NCBI GenBank assembly: GCA_017607445.1
Contig: JAEVHH010000004.1
Coordinates: 1,302,001-1,366,000 of the forward strand
Source of the DNA: Histoplasma ohiense
Taxonomy: Eukaryota; Ascomycota; Eurotiomycetes; Onygenales; Ajellomycetaceae
Reading direction: 5' to 3'
Length of the DNA: 64,000 nt
The stretch's first letter is position 1. Every line of letters starts with the position of its first letter. Positions 46,711 through 57,858 of the stretch are shown in pieces. The notes beneath the pieces are model-generated. The model saw nothing but the letters and a program-made list of their open reading frames with translations. It had not been told where the DNA came from and ran no database searches. The position numbers were made by a program, and so were the translations under genes.

Positions 46711-47335
46711 AATAGTTACTTTTCCAGCTTGTGATGGTAGCCATATATTTCGCGATAAAAGTAGCAGGCAACTATTAAGTTAACCCCATGGCTGGGAACA
46801 CAGGACACCACTCGCCGGATTTATAGAGAAGGGCATCCATCCTCTCTGTAGTCAGAGATGACATAGGAAAGTTTGGAGCCGGGAAGGTGGGCTGGTAAAG
46901 TCAAGACTTGTGACATCAGAGTGAGGTATTTATTGCCATGTTCTTGGAGAGGTTCTGTGAGCTAGTGGCTGGACGAAATTATTACGGAATGCTTCGGATG
47001 GCCTATTAGCTTTATTTCCCATTTGATTTGGCCATGAGTGTTTGGATCATACCCGAATAAGACTGAAAAGACAAAATTATATGCTTCTTACAGGTAATAC
47101 CAGGGGGAAATGTTTCTAGGCAAAAAAGGAAATATATAAAAGAAGGCAAAGGTCTATTGGGAAATTTCAAGCAATGCGCATTTCAAATAAATTTTGGGGA
47201 AAGGCAGTGGAAAGGGAAAATAATATGCCAAAGCGTGCAAGAAAGCAAGAAAGTACAGTATAGTACATATATATATATATATATATAAGCGTTCCAATAA
47301 CAGCGTTCATCTATTTCGCCCATCGTCCCAGAATC
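46711..47335. other. Intergenic region with a TA repeat
   Basis: Promoter of the dehydrogenase gene and 3' flank of the bL19m gene. A TA dinucleotide repeat spans about 47266-47287. No gene recognised. Confidence 0.6.
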
Positions 47336-48224
47336 TCATACGGATGTTCCTTGCTGTTGTGATCGATTTCTCATGTACTGACGAACAATGCCCTCAACGC
47401 TGCCCATATCATGTTTCGGTTTCCTTTTCAAGAAATAGTTAGCAAAATTCCTGAAAATTGTGGCGAAATCAAAGTATATGTATGGACGACATAAGCAACA
47501 CGAGAGAGCAAAACAAAAACATACCTCATGTAGGTCAATCGAGCACGTCTCTTCCTCTTCTCCGTCCGTTGTACAATCTCAACAGCCTGAACAAGCGGGC
47601 TGAAAACTTTAATCCACATCTCACATCCAATCCTCGTCAATTTATTCCTCAGCAAGAACGACGTGTCAAGTCCTCTAGATCGAATATTCAGGCATACGCC
47701 CGCGAAAGGGTCTCCGGACTTGAACGTAACTCGCAGAACATCTCCGACTCTGACGCAATGGGGATTCCGTTTATCGAACATGGCTTTTCTCTCACCGGTC
47801 GGGTCGTAGATAGCAAGCTGATCCGCCGTGAACGCAGCGACGGGGTCCTTTGTTGTCTTGCATTTGCTTGGTGGGGGTGGGGGCACTTTTATCTTCCTTC
47901 CAACCACTACAATAGAATAAAACACATGTTAAGCTTTGAAAGTTTTGAAGATTCTGCATTCACCTAGAAAGACCGCCACGAAGGCGGGCGAGTAGTACCA
48001 AGCAGAAACACGCAAAGAAAAATAATTATACCTCTGTCAGGCCTATGGATGTTTGGGATCTGGCGCATGAACTGCTGTGGTAGGTTCTTAGGAAATGGCA
48101 GTTTGTCCTTGGGTGGAGAGTAAATTGTATAAAGCAACCGTCGACCAAGTTCGTGACCTTTCAATCCGCGGCGGACCGAATTCCAGCAACCCAATGGCCG
48201 CATAGTTGACATTGGAGCGGCCAT
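47336..48224 (-). CDS. Mitochondrial large-subunit ribosomal protein bL19m
   Basis: Three exons, 48224-48032, 47906-47525 and 47423-47336, with introns GTATAA..TGTAG and GTATGT..AAAAG; 220 residues. It belongs to the bL19 family (yeast Img1), part of the large mitoribosomal subunit at the intersubunit side. The bL19 core is visible: VGDVLRVTFKSGDPFAGVCL, RGLDTSFLLRNKLTRIGCEM, WIKVFSPLVQAVEIV and KRKRRARLTYMRKPK. The N-terminus is basic with few acids, as in a presequence. A proline run (VPPPPPSK) precedes the core. The chosen ATG gives a short presequence and avoids an unrelated upstream extension. Confidence 0.93.
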
Positions 48225-48578
48225 TACCGCCGCCGAACAGCGAGTGGAAGATTGCAAAAATAGATCTGAATATGCCGGTATTAAGTTGCAATGTTGAATG
48301 ATGTTTCCGTCTTTTTGACGGCGGAGAATATCTGGACGTGGTCCGTGCACTCCGCCAAGACTCGGCCTCTGGCACTTTTTGCGGCTCTGCGACAACTCAC
48401 GATATCAATCAATCTCATTCTCATTCTCAGGCAGTTCGACTCCGCGTCGTCGGTCTTCTTTGGCAATTGCTTGTGATTTACGACTCAATGAGAAGGTATT
48501 GACACTCGATTCGGTCTTGCTGTAATTCTCGCGGATGGTCACGACCTGCCACTGCATTTTTCTGAACAGCAAGTAATC
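48225..48578. promoter_or_regulatory. Divergent promoter of bL19m and the mitochondrial-like gene
   Basis: A 354-bp spacer between two probably mitochondrial genes. No named element found. Confidence 0.45.
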
Positions 48579-49700
48579 ATGCCCCAGAGCATCATGAGCA
48601 GAGTATTTTTTTGCCGGAGATGCCTCAATCAAGCGGCACGACTGGGGGGAGGGAAACCGCGATTTTTCACTACTTCAGTAACACACAAACGAGGTAGATA
48701 ACCTTTCTCCTAACTTGATGCCACATCAAATGCGATCATTAAAATCCTCCCAAAAATACTGATCAGACTCACAGCGTGGATCCCAACATTCCAACCAACA
48801 TCCTCCCAAAATCTTGACGAACTCCTCTCCTTATTTCGCGATCGCGTCTTTATCCCCGCTTTCCTCAATGCTGCCCAGCGAAGGCTCATATACAAAGAAG
48901 ATGCCGCTACGACACTCAATCAGAATCCCATCACTATAACCCTTCAAGGAGCAACAGAAGAGTCCTACAAACTACGCCCATTAAAATTTAGCGAAACACC
49001 CAGCAACAATGCGGTGCGGGATGCGATCGGACTGATGAAGGAGCCACAGGATTGGCACACCCTCGTCCCGCTGCTGAGGGGCCTACACAGCTCAAAACGC
49101 ACCCCCAATTTCCTCCTCTGGGAATTCATCGTGCGCAAGGCGGGCGAAGCGGGGATGAATTCCGTCATCATCGACTGTGCAGTGCAATCTCACCGAACAG
49201 GCTTCTCACTAGGTGACTACGTGCTGGCAGAGCTGCTCTTCTCGAACCTCCATACCAAGGCTGAGTTGGCGGGATATAAGGGTGCGGAGGTCGAGACGGC
49301 GCTGAGACAAGCTAAGCGCGTTGCCGTGTTGATGAACTCTGAAGACCATGCCCCTGTGGATAAGATGAAACCGGACCCACGGCGACATCCGAATATTATT
49401 AGTGTGCTGTTAGAATTAAGTGCTGCTCATGCTCTTGATGCCTTCCGCGGCAAGGACACCCTGGGCGACGTCCGTTCATACGCTGAGAAATTACTGGGAA
49501 CGTGGGTACTGAGAGGAAAGTTTGATCCTATCAAATACCCGAAAAAGAATATCCGGAAGGTTACCGACCTTCCATCTGTACGCAAGGGTATTGAGATGGC
49601 CCTACAAGTGGAAGAAATCAAGAAGGATGGGAAGCTAAGCCAAGCTCTCGGGGAAAGGTTACGCGAACTGGAAACTCCAGCTGATGGTGCCCGGGCTTAA
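48579..49700 (+). CDS. Probable mitochondrial protein of unknown function
   Basis: Exons 48579-48693 and 48775-49700, intron GTAGAT..CACAG, 346 residues. The N-terminus (MPQSIMSRVFFCRRCLNQAARL, then RFFTTSVTHKR) is a strong mitochondrial presequence with an RFF cleavage-like motif. The remainder is mostly helical and polar, with TLVPLLRGLHSSKRTPNFLL resembling helical-repeat proteins and a Lys-rich end. I do not recognise the family; a role in mitochondrial gene expression would fit its helical form and its divergent bL19m partner but is only a guess. Confidence 0.75.
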
Positions 49701-50055
49701 GAGAGGTAGAATTGTGTGTTTTCCAAAACCCATCCATCTGTATCATTAACAAATGTACGAGAATTGTCATTTTTTCTCTTATAGTTTCTTGTTGTCACTC
49801 TAGATATATTTTTGTGCGAGGTGTAGAATAAGTTGGACAAATTTATTGGATGATGCAATTTTACTACAACATCACCTTCCTTATTCAGGGTGCACAATCG
49901 TGAAAACAAAAATGGATTCATCCAGACCATTTACACTGACAATGGCAAGAAAGCGAAACGAAGCATGGCGAAGCAAAAAAGCCTAAAAGTCGCTCGGAAT
50001 ACAATTCATTCGGGAATAGGAGTGAGTGAGTAAAGTTGTCAAATATGCATTTCAA
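49701..50055. other. Convergent 3' intergenic region
   Basis: Lies between the ends of the mitochondrial-like gene and the AMP-binding gene. Nothing recognised. Confidence 0.6.
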
Positions 50056-51976
50056 TTAAGACAGAGAGAGTGTGCAATCGTCGTTGAAGTATCCTCGGGC
50101 TTCCAATAAAGACTTTCCTCCGACGGTAGCGGGACCGGTTACAAATATCTTGTGTTGATAGTTAGTGTTGGTATAACGGGAGAGCGGCGGCAAAATCTAA
50201 TGGCGGAAAGGAAAGGGGCACGTGCATACCTTTCCGTCTGCCAGGCTTCCATGCTTGCTGGCATCCTCCTCTTTATCGTGGATTAATTTTATTTCAACAT
50301 TACTCAGTGGAGCTCCGAAATGGCTGCGGCCGGGAAAGCTCCTGTAATCGAACGCATTCGTCTGGCTAACCGCACCGATAACTGTCGGAGCAGTCAACGC
50401 ATATATCACCCGCGCCCCAGTAAACACTCTCAAATCCGTCAATTGTTCAGAGGTAAGTTGGCACTCTGGGTTCGCGTCGATTCGATAAGAGATGAAGATC
50501 AGGCGAAGATTTTCAAGGGACAGTTCTGCGGTCGGCCCCAAGTTGGCAAGCTTGGTAAGAATATTTTGCCTAGGCATTGAACCGCCATCAAGAGATCTGC
50601 GTTGTATGAATCGACCAAACTTGGCTAAGAGGCCAATTTGAGGGGCCATATATTCGGTGTGGTAGTTCTGCATTGTTTCGGAGGAGGCAATGATAATGGT
50701 GGGAGAGATGCCAGCCGTTGCAAGGGCAAAATTAACATGTTCGCCAGAAACGGAATTGAATGCCACGGAAGCGTTCGCGTATAGTGCGGCGAGGATGATG
50801 CAAAGTGGATACGAGCGAGTCAGGGAGTCGATGGAGAGAACCAGGTCAGAGGATGTTAGGTGCTGGCCATGGGGAAGGACGGAGCCTAAGCCAGCAATTC
50901 CGGCCACCAAGGCCTAGTATGACAAGTTAGATAAAACACGCAGAAGTGACACAGTATTAACAAAACGTAGCAGTCTCATACAGCAGGTGAATACTCGACG
51001 AATTGTCCTTCCTCGGCTGAGGTGGCCCAGAAAGCGACAATAGGGTGGGTTGGTGTGTCCGAAACAGTAGCTGGCACCTCTGTCCCTACAAGAGCCTTTT
51101 TGTCCTTGACCAGCTCATGCCACACAGCTACCTCGATATCACCTCCAATCCCTTCCGGTACTTGGCTCCAATCCATATGTCGGCTGCCATGATTCGCAAC
51201 CCAAATGGTGCTTCTCAGTGAAGGGGCTCCCTGCAACAACGCAGATAGCTCCAATGTGCCAGCTTCCGCAATTAGGAGGTCGGCACCCGCCATAGCTAGG
51301 TAGGATCGAAGTCTTTCGGAAGATATCTGACGAGGAATTAACACGATTTTGAAGCCATAAAACGCGCCAGCTGGAAAATCGTTAGTGAAGAATAGGACAT
51401 GGCCACAAATAGAGAATCCCGACACAAATACTAACCAAAAATAGCAGCGAGAGTTTCTACGGAGTCCGGGAGGTATATAGCAACAGTTCGTGCCCTTGAT
51501 TCATATATGTACTGGCCAATGATATTGATCTCCTGTGAGATATCATCCAGCTTATGCTCTGCAACGTCCTTCCCGAGCACAGTATAGAATTTCCCTTGTT
51601 TCCCTGCCGGGGTCCCATCGGTGGCTAGTGAGCCTCGGAGAGCCGCTCGCCAGATGTCGCGGAGATCGCCGTTGCGACCTGCTGTCCATTTTGGCTTGTC
51701 TGGGTCTTTCACGTTCAACCCGCTCTTCAGCGGATAACCGTGGGGTACGTCATGAGCGCGGAAACTGGCAGACTCCCCTGGCAACCTTATGGGGGCTCTA
51801 ACAGCTTGTCTGGCAAGGAAGAAGGGATGAGTGTCCGGATCCTTCGAGAAGAACAATTTGTACGCTAGAAAGATAGCAATAAATGAGGCAATCAGTGTTG
51901 AGTCGGTACCCCAGTCAGCAAAGAGGTCCGATAACAAAACATCCACTCTAGAGAGGGAGACGTTGCTTGAAGGCAT
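50056..51976 (-). CDS. Divergent AMP-binding (acyl-CoA synthetase-like) protein, likely a pseudo-enzyme
   Basis: Four exons, 51976-51436, 51370-50982, 50913-50230 and 50148-50056; 568 residues. The N-terminus has a hydrophobic segment (LIASFIAIFLAYKLFF, about residues 26-41) and then an adenylate-forming-like fold: YIYESRARTVAIYLPDSVETLAAIFAGAFYG is the usual opening. The ATP-binding P-loop should follow; here it reads FWATSAEEGQFVEYSP, which lacks the Gly-rich SGTTGxPK core and its Lys. The YGxTE-like motif is replaced by IYALTAP. The final domain is shortened to an IFVTGPATVGG end. It appears to be intact as a gene (no stops), so it may be a membrane-tethered non-catalytic relative. Homologues of this type seem to occur in other Pezizomycotina, from memory. 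Confidence 0.8.
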
Positions 51977-52645
51977 CGTTTGATGAAGAAGTAGTTCTAC
52001 TTCATTGGAGCTTGATGCTATGTCTGGAATCTTTGCTGATGGCAAGAGAGGTGATGCGCAGAAAAGCTCCGAGGTACGTGGAGGTGTAGTTGATAGCCGA
52101 TGCAAGGTTGCAGCGGGGATGGATGGCCGTAAATGACGTTGGACTTGATTCTGTTCCAAGGTTTAAAATTTTAATTCGATAGACAGAAAGCATGTATCTG
52201 GGGAATCCGGGAATCTGGAATCCGGAGATGTGTCGATATATGAGGAATGAGATTATCTCCAGCGTTGCTGACTTGAAAAGTATGGTCGGATAATGGCGCC
52301 AAGTCCGGCAAATGCGCTTGTGGTGCCGGGTTGACCAAGCCTCAAACAAACCAAAAACGTCTTGACGCTTCTCCAGCCAGTCGACCAACTGAAAACAATG
52401 ACCAAGTCGACTTGTCAGGGGCTGTGAGCAACATCCAAATTATCCTTACAACCTGCAACCCAATGATTCTGTGACATAAGCTTTGTGCACAATCTATAGG
52501 TAAGTTAGGTAGGTTTCCCCCCCAAAAGGTGAGCGCACTCCCACCCCTCCGATTATTCAGGCTGCTTTGCTTGATAGCATCGTTGTGAGCTTGAACTTAT
52601 GGCATATGATTTTTAGCAGCGTGTTTCAATTCCAATCGACGTCGC
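51977..52645. other. Divergent promoter region, AMP-binding gene and POM34
   Basis: Includes the 5' leader of the AMP-binding gene, whose frame stays open to 52159 with another ATG, and the POM34 promoter. The downstream ATG was favoured because it precedes the membrane segment directly. No other gene seen. Confidence 0.5.
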
Positions 52646-53533
52646 ATGGCACCCCCACCCTTCCCCTCTACCCCAACGCTACAAGAGAATGACTCGGTGT
52701 CCACAGCCTCTCCAGGCACCTGGCGACATCCACAGCTCAAGGAGATTGTTCGAAGGCAAAACGCGTCAACATTCGGAGACCGCAATGTTAAGAAGATCGC
52801 CTTGAATGGCGGTTGTTTAATAACTTCTGGATTTTTGGGAACTTCATTCAGACAATGGTACGGATGATAAAGGCAAAAGAAACCAGCAAACTAGCCAAAT
52901 AATGCTAATTAAGACAACAGCTACCAATGGCTAGGTTCTATGCTCAATATACCAACATATCCCGACTTGGTTCTCCTCGCCATTCGCCTTCTACTTCTTT
53001 TAAATATCGTGGTTGCTCTATACCCTCTATATCGCCCAAAGGATGATTTATCCGACATCCCCCTCACACCCTCACAACGGTCTCTTCTCGGCCTCGACCC
53101 GAGCCACAGCGCACCTGCTACGCCTGGAACTAAATATGTTACCCCTCCAAGATATAGATTGTCATCTGGCTCTAGAAACGCCAGCCCGATTAGTCCAAGT
53201 TCGTCACCACTCTCTGGAAGATCTGGAAGCCAGTCAACCGGCAAGTCTCAAGATGTATTCCCATATTCACCTTCGCCAAGCCCGTTATTTCACAAGGCTA
53301 TGGGGAATGGCACGAAAGAGGTGCAGCGAAGACAGAGTTTTGGGTCTCCCTCTCCTTTAGGCCGGTCGAGCTTTCGGGAAAGGAGTGTGTTTAGAATACC
53401 CTCAACCCCAAGTCCGAGTGGGAAAGGGAATGGGAATGGAAATGGGAAAAGCACCAACACGGTGCTTACTAACAAATGGTTATACGAAAAAACACGTTCC
53501 ATGTCTCCCAATAGTAGTGTCTATAGGTCGTAA
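52646..53533 (+). CDS. POM34: Nuclear pore membrane protein Pom34-like
   Basis: Exons 52646-52857 and 52921-53533, a 63-nt intron (GTACGG..AACAG), 274 residues. Pom34 is an integral membrane nucleoporin of the fungal pore ring. Two hydrophobic segments are visible: one around KKIALNGGCLITSGFLGTSF (spanning to the intron) and one in LVLLAIRLLLLLNIVVALYPLY. The N-terminus (TWRHPQLKEIVRRQNASTFGDRN) matches the conserved cytosolic stretch of this family. The C-terminus is Ser/Pro-rich with SPSPxP repeats, as expected of a disordered pore-facing tail. Gly/Asn repeats occur near residue 240. Confidence 0.75.
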
Positions 53534-54033
53534 TGGACCTTCGTTGGGTGGAAGTAATTTATGAGCGTGAATCTATACGCAGGAATTTGAAGCCAAAGCG
53601 CAATGGGGACGAGTGAGAGAATTGGCGGCGTGGGTCAAGTATCTTTTATGCTTGTAAATTTGTTTTCAACACACTTTTTCTCCTTCAAAGAATGATCATG
53701 ATATTGTAGCCTTAAATATATCATTACTATGCCTAACTGTGTGTTCCATCCTGTCCCAAGTATCAAGCTAAAAGTCGCGCGGTGGCCCCTTGTCCAAGAT
53801 CTGTGGACAGCCTTGGCACCCTCTCCAACAAGCATCCAAGACCCAGGCACGAAACCCTGGTTGATGCCAACCTAATCTTGCAAGCTTTCGTCCCTCCATC
53901 TACTCCAGTCTGTCGCACTGACAACCATCTCCTCGCTGCTTTCGTCTCCTCATAAGTTCGGGAGGTATTATCCACTGTGTTCCATTGCATGTCCTTATAG
54001 AGCGGCCGTCTCGTTAGCTTTCCCCGCCAGGTC
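53534..54033. other. Intergenic region
   Basis: 3' flank of POM34 and promoter of the HID1 gene. Nothing else seen. Confidence 0.6.
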
Positions 54034-57000
54034 ATGGGGGGTTCCGAATCCAAGCTGGCCTTTAGACAAGGCATCTTTCGGCTATCAGAAGAAAACAACA
54101 TTGCGGCCGACGATCCCTATTGGACTGGGGTGAGTAATTTCTATAGATGATATTCACGACAGTCAAGAGACTTTTTATATTCGCCTATTCGGAATGCTGA
54201 CTTTGCACTGCCTAGTTCTGGGAGCTCCCCGAATCGCCTGACGATGTTTTCAGCTTGTTCTCTCCAGCCGACATACGACGGACACGCGATGCTTCCATAG
54301 CAAATTTAGAGACGTTAATATTGGCAGTCACCTCCCGTCTTATTGTTCTAAAAAACCATCCCTCATTCCCGGACCCTGATCTTGCGCCTGATAGAGATGC
54401 GCTCAACTGCATTCGCGTTCTCACACGTATCCTTCCCTTCATTTACGAATCAGAGAATTTGGAGGCATGGGAGGAGAAGTTTTTCTGGGGGAGAAGAAGG
54501 AAGAAACATCGGCATGCGCAAATTGCGTCTCAGGTGTTATTCGATGGGGCGAGTGAGGACGACGAAATGCGCCGGTCAAATCCACAGAACCACCAGAATG
54601 ATTACTATGACGCGAAACCGTTGGCAGAAGAGCTCATTGATACTTTAGTGGATTTGCTGTTTTACAGCGGATTTACCATACCGACAATACCCAATGCGAA
54701 AGGAAAAGTATCATACTCAATTTGGCAGAGCGGAGTTGGGTGCACTACCGCTATGGGATCGAATAAAGAATTGGAGAGTAATCGGTGTGAGATACTAAGG
54801 CTCCTTCTAACACTATCAAGCCAGTCTATGTATATGCCTTTGAGTAAGTTATCTAGCCAAATGGCTTCCATTATTGCGTCTATATTATTAATACCTATTT
54901 CAGGTTTGCTCCCTGTTAAAGGAGTGAAGACAATCACATATCTTGTAACTTGTCCAGACAAGCAAGTGGTCCTCTCACTTCTGTGCTCTTTATTAAACAC
55001 GGTATATCCTGACATCATCAATCACTACACCAATCACTGTTACTTGAGCCCACTCTAACTAATCGTATAGACAATTAAATATAATCCAACTCCTTGGAGA
55101 TTACCCTATGACCATGTTGTCTGGAAAGATCCTAAGCAAATCTTTGTTATTTACTGCCTGCAGTTTCTTTTGGTTCTTCTTCTTTATCCGATTCCAGAAG
55201 ATGGGCGTGGAACACCTCCAAAAAACTACTATCGTCACTTCTATGGTCGATTGCATCGCCCTCAGGACTTCCAATTCATAGTCGAGGGAATGACAAGAAT
55301 TTTAAATCAGCCAGTTAGATTTGTCCCCAGCCTATCCGTTTTACTGTTTAGAGGCTAATGAGAGTGCAGATGCAAGCAACGACTTCGTACCTACCCGGTA
55401 GTCACAAGTCAGTCAAATGGGCACCAGAGATGATCATGTTGTTCTGGGAAGCATTACAATGCAATAAGCGTTTCCGATCATATATGATCGACTCATCTCG
55501 CGCTCTTGATTTTGTTGTTCTTTGCATATTCTATGCTATTGAGTACAAAACTGATGCATCGAAACTGGGTGTTGTGAAAATGTGTATATTTATCCTACAG
55601 ACACTCAGTGTTGAGCCGAATTTTGGAAAGAACCTCAATAAAAAATTCGAATCCCAGGATACGTTGCCGCAAAGCATACGACTGCAAAACTTCCGAGGAT
55701 CGTATGCTGACTTCTTGATCATCGTGAGTGATCTCATCTGGAATTCCCTCTCTATTAGTAACTAACAATGCATGGTAGTCCATCCATACCCTTTTGACAA
55801 CAAGCAAGGGAAAACTCGATGCTGTATACCCTGCCTTGCTGGCGATTATTAACAATATCAGCGCCTATTGCGAACATCTGTCCGCCACAACCTGTTCCAA
55901 AATCATTCAACTCTTTTCATTACTGTCCTCCCCTAGCTTTTTACTGGCGAATGAATCCAATCATATACTGCTCCATTCTCTCCTTGAGTTTTTTAACTCG
56001 GTGCTGGAACACCAGTATAGCAGTAAGCAACTCCAAATAGCAAGGCGCGATGATGGGGATACGGACTAATCGTTACCTAGATAACCCCTTGCTAGTGTAC
56101 TCAATTTTGAAGTCAGCTAAGCGTTTCGAAGCTCTCCGTGCTTTCACTCTAGAAAGCGGACAAGAAGAGATAGAAAGACTAAACCAGCGAAGAAAAGCAA
56201 ACCAAATCAGTGGTAATAGTGATGCTCTTTTGAGCCCGACAGTTTCCCATTCCGGAGACGACAATCGAGGCTCCGGAGCTGGACGACGACAGTTAAGCCA
56301 TGTGCCGGAAGATGGCGCCTTTGCCATTGGAGACGATGATTCTGATGAAGAAGAACAGGAGCCACAAAATACTCCCTCACAATCGCCTTCCCGTGAAAAT
56401 TCCAGGGCCCCTTCAGTCGCGTCGGCGGCTGATGAGAGTGTTCCGCTCCAACTTCGCGGAATGTCCGAGAAGGCACGTGGAAAAATGCCCGCGGGTCAGG
56501 TCACATTTTCGAGGCAGAATAGCACCACAAGCCTAAGCAGTTATACGCCGACTATTCCTACTAGCTCCGGTGGCTTCGCCCCTACAAGTTCGTGGGTGAG
56601 TAAATATATCTCCGTATTTGTCGCGTTGAGTCTATAATTTATTGACTTCGAACGTATCTAGATCGAGTCTTGGGTCCCCGAACTTCCATTACACACCATC
56701 ATCACGTTGATATCTGCAATAACCCCACATATTCCCTCATCCGCTCTCCAATCAACTCTAAACCCCGATGCACGAACTTTCATTTCCAACCTTCCTTCTT
56801 TTGCAGAGGAGCCGCAAGTCCACGCACTCATAGCGGAACCGTCACCTATCAGGGTACATTTGTTTGAATGGTCACCTTTGTCACTTGGTTGGTATGAGTC
56901 ACTACTCTGGGGATTCATATTTGCCAGCGAAATGTTAGTTGGTTCAGCATCAGGATCAACGCCGGGGGCCGTTGGGGTGTGGAACGGGACAGCCATCAAA

Positions 57001-57168
57001 TTATTTAAGGTGCAGGAAACAGCTGCTCAGGGCCCAACGCTACTGGCCCCCAAGGGCGCTGTGGATGCGGTGGGTAGCAATCTAGTACAGCGCATTGGGA
57101 ACTTGAATCTTCGTGGACGCGGGAGTGGGTCACAGGAGGGACATGACGAGGCTAGAAGAGATGTTTAA
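54034..57168 (+). CDS. HID1: HID1 family Golgi/secretory-vesicle protein
   Basis: Eight exons: 54034-54129, 54216-54843, 54904-55001, 55071-55313, 55370-55723, 55779-56022, 56081-56595 and 56662-57168; 894 residues. HID-1 proteins act at the trans-Golgi in sorting and vesicle maturation. The start MGGSESKL is a consensus N-myristoylation signal (Gly2, Ser6, Lys7). ADDPYWTGFWELPESPDDVFSL, IYESENLEAWEEKFFW, VKGVKTITYLVTCPDKQVVLSLLCSLLNT, YNPTPWRLPYDHVVWKDP, TTSYLPGSHKSVKWAPEM and FWEALQCNKRFRSYM follow in the order known for the family, and the C-terminal HEAT-like helices remain. An acidic Ser-rich linker lies in exon 7. Introns are 55-86 nt, all GT..AG. The intron 54844-54903 is exactly 60 nt with no in-frame stop. 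Confidence 0.95.
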
Positions 57169-57858
57169 GAAGGACTTATTTTGAACGTGTGTCGGTTGCC
57201 CTATGACGGCAAATAGATGAAGAGATGGCTTTCCGCGATACTATGATGTAACCAGTTTCCCTACAAGCTCTCCTCCTCTCCTATTCTCTATCTTTCTTAC
57301 GGCGTGTCTACCTTTCCCTTTAGCATAGCGTCTCGTTTTCTCGTTCGTTCTTTTAAGCTCAGATAACCCCATTATCAAATAATCATGTTCTCTTCTTTCA
57401 CATGTATATCAGTCTATAGTAAGAATATTATAACTACGACTTCTTTGATTTTGATTTGACAATTCCTAAAATAACGCTGGTTACAAGAAAAGAATGGCCA
57501 TGAATGAGTCTCCCAGGTTTCGACTGATGTAATAATAATTAATGGATCAGTTGTAAGTTGTTTGGTTCTGTGTGCATCCCACCCAGCTTCAAAGTTTACA
57601 AGATAGTTTCGCGCGTTGGGGCTTTCTTCAAGCTCTCCAATAGCAGCTCGGGTCCATAAGGCATGGCTGGTTGACAGACAAACATGACGACAACCCTGCT
57701 AACTGTTCATGAGAGATCATTCCTTGGCGGCTCTCTAATAGTAACTATCCAATACTTCCGTTAAATACTTCAGAGACAGTTGCGAAATTACTGCAAGACC
57801 CCGCCAGATGCCGCCCTCGTCATAGCAGTCGAATCCACTGATCCTCCCCTCCGCAGCG
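57169..57858. other. Intergenic region
   Basis: 3' flank of HID1 and promoter of the AIM6-like gene. AT-rich, no gene recognised. Confidence 0.6.

Noticed and set aside
52002..52388. Additional minus-strand exon upstream of the AMP-binding gene
   Set aside because: The frame is open but shows no conserved feature, and the downstream ATG directly precedes the membrane segment.
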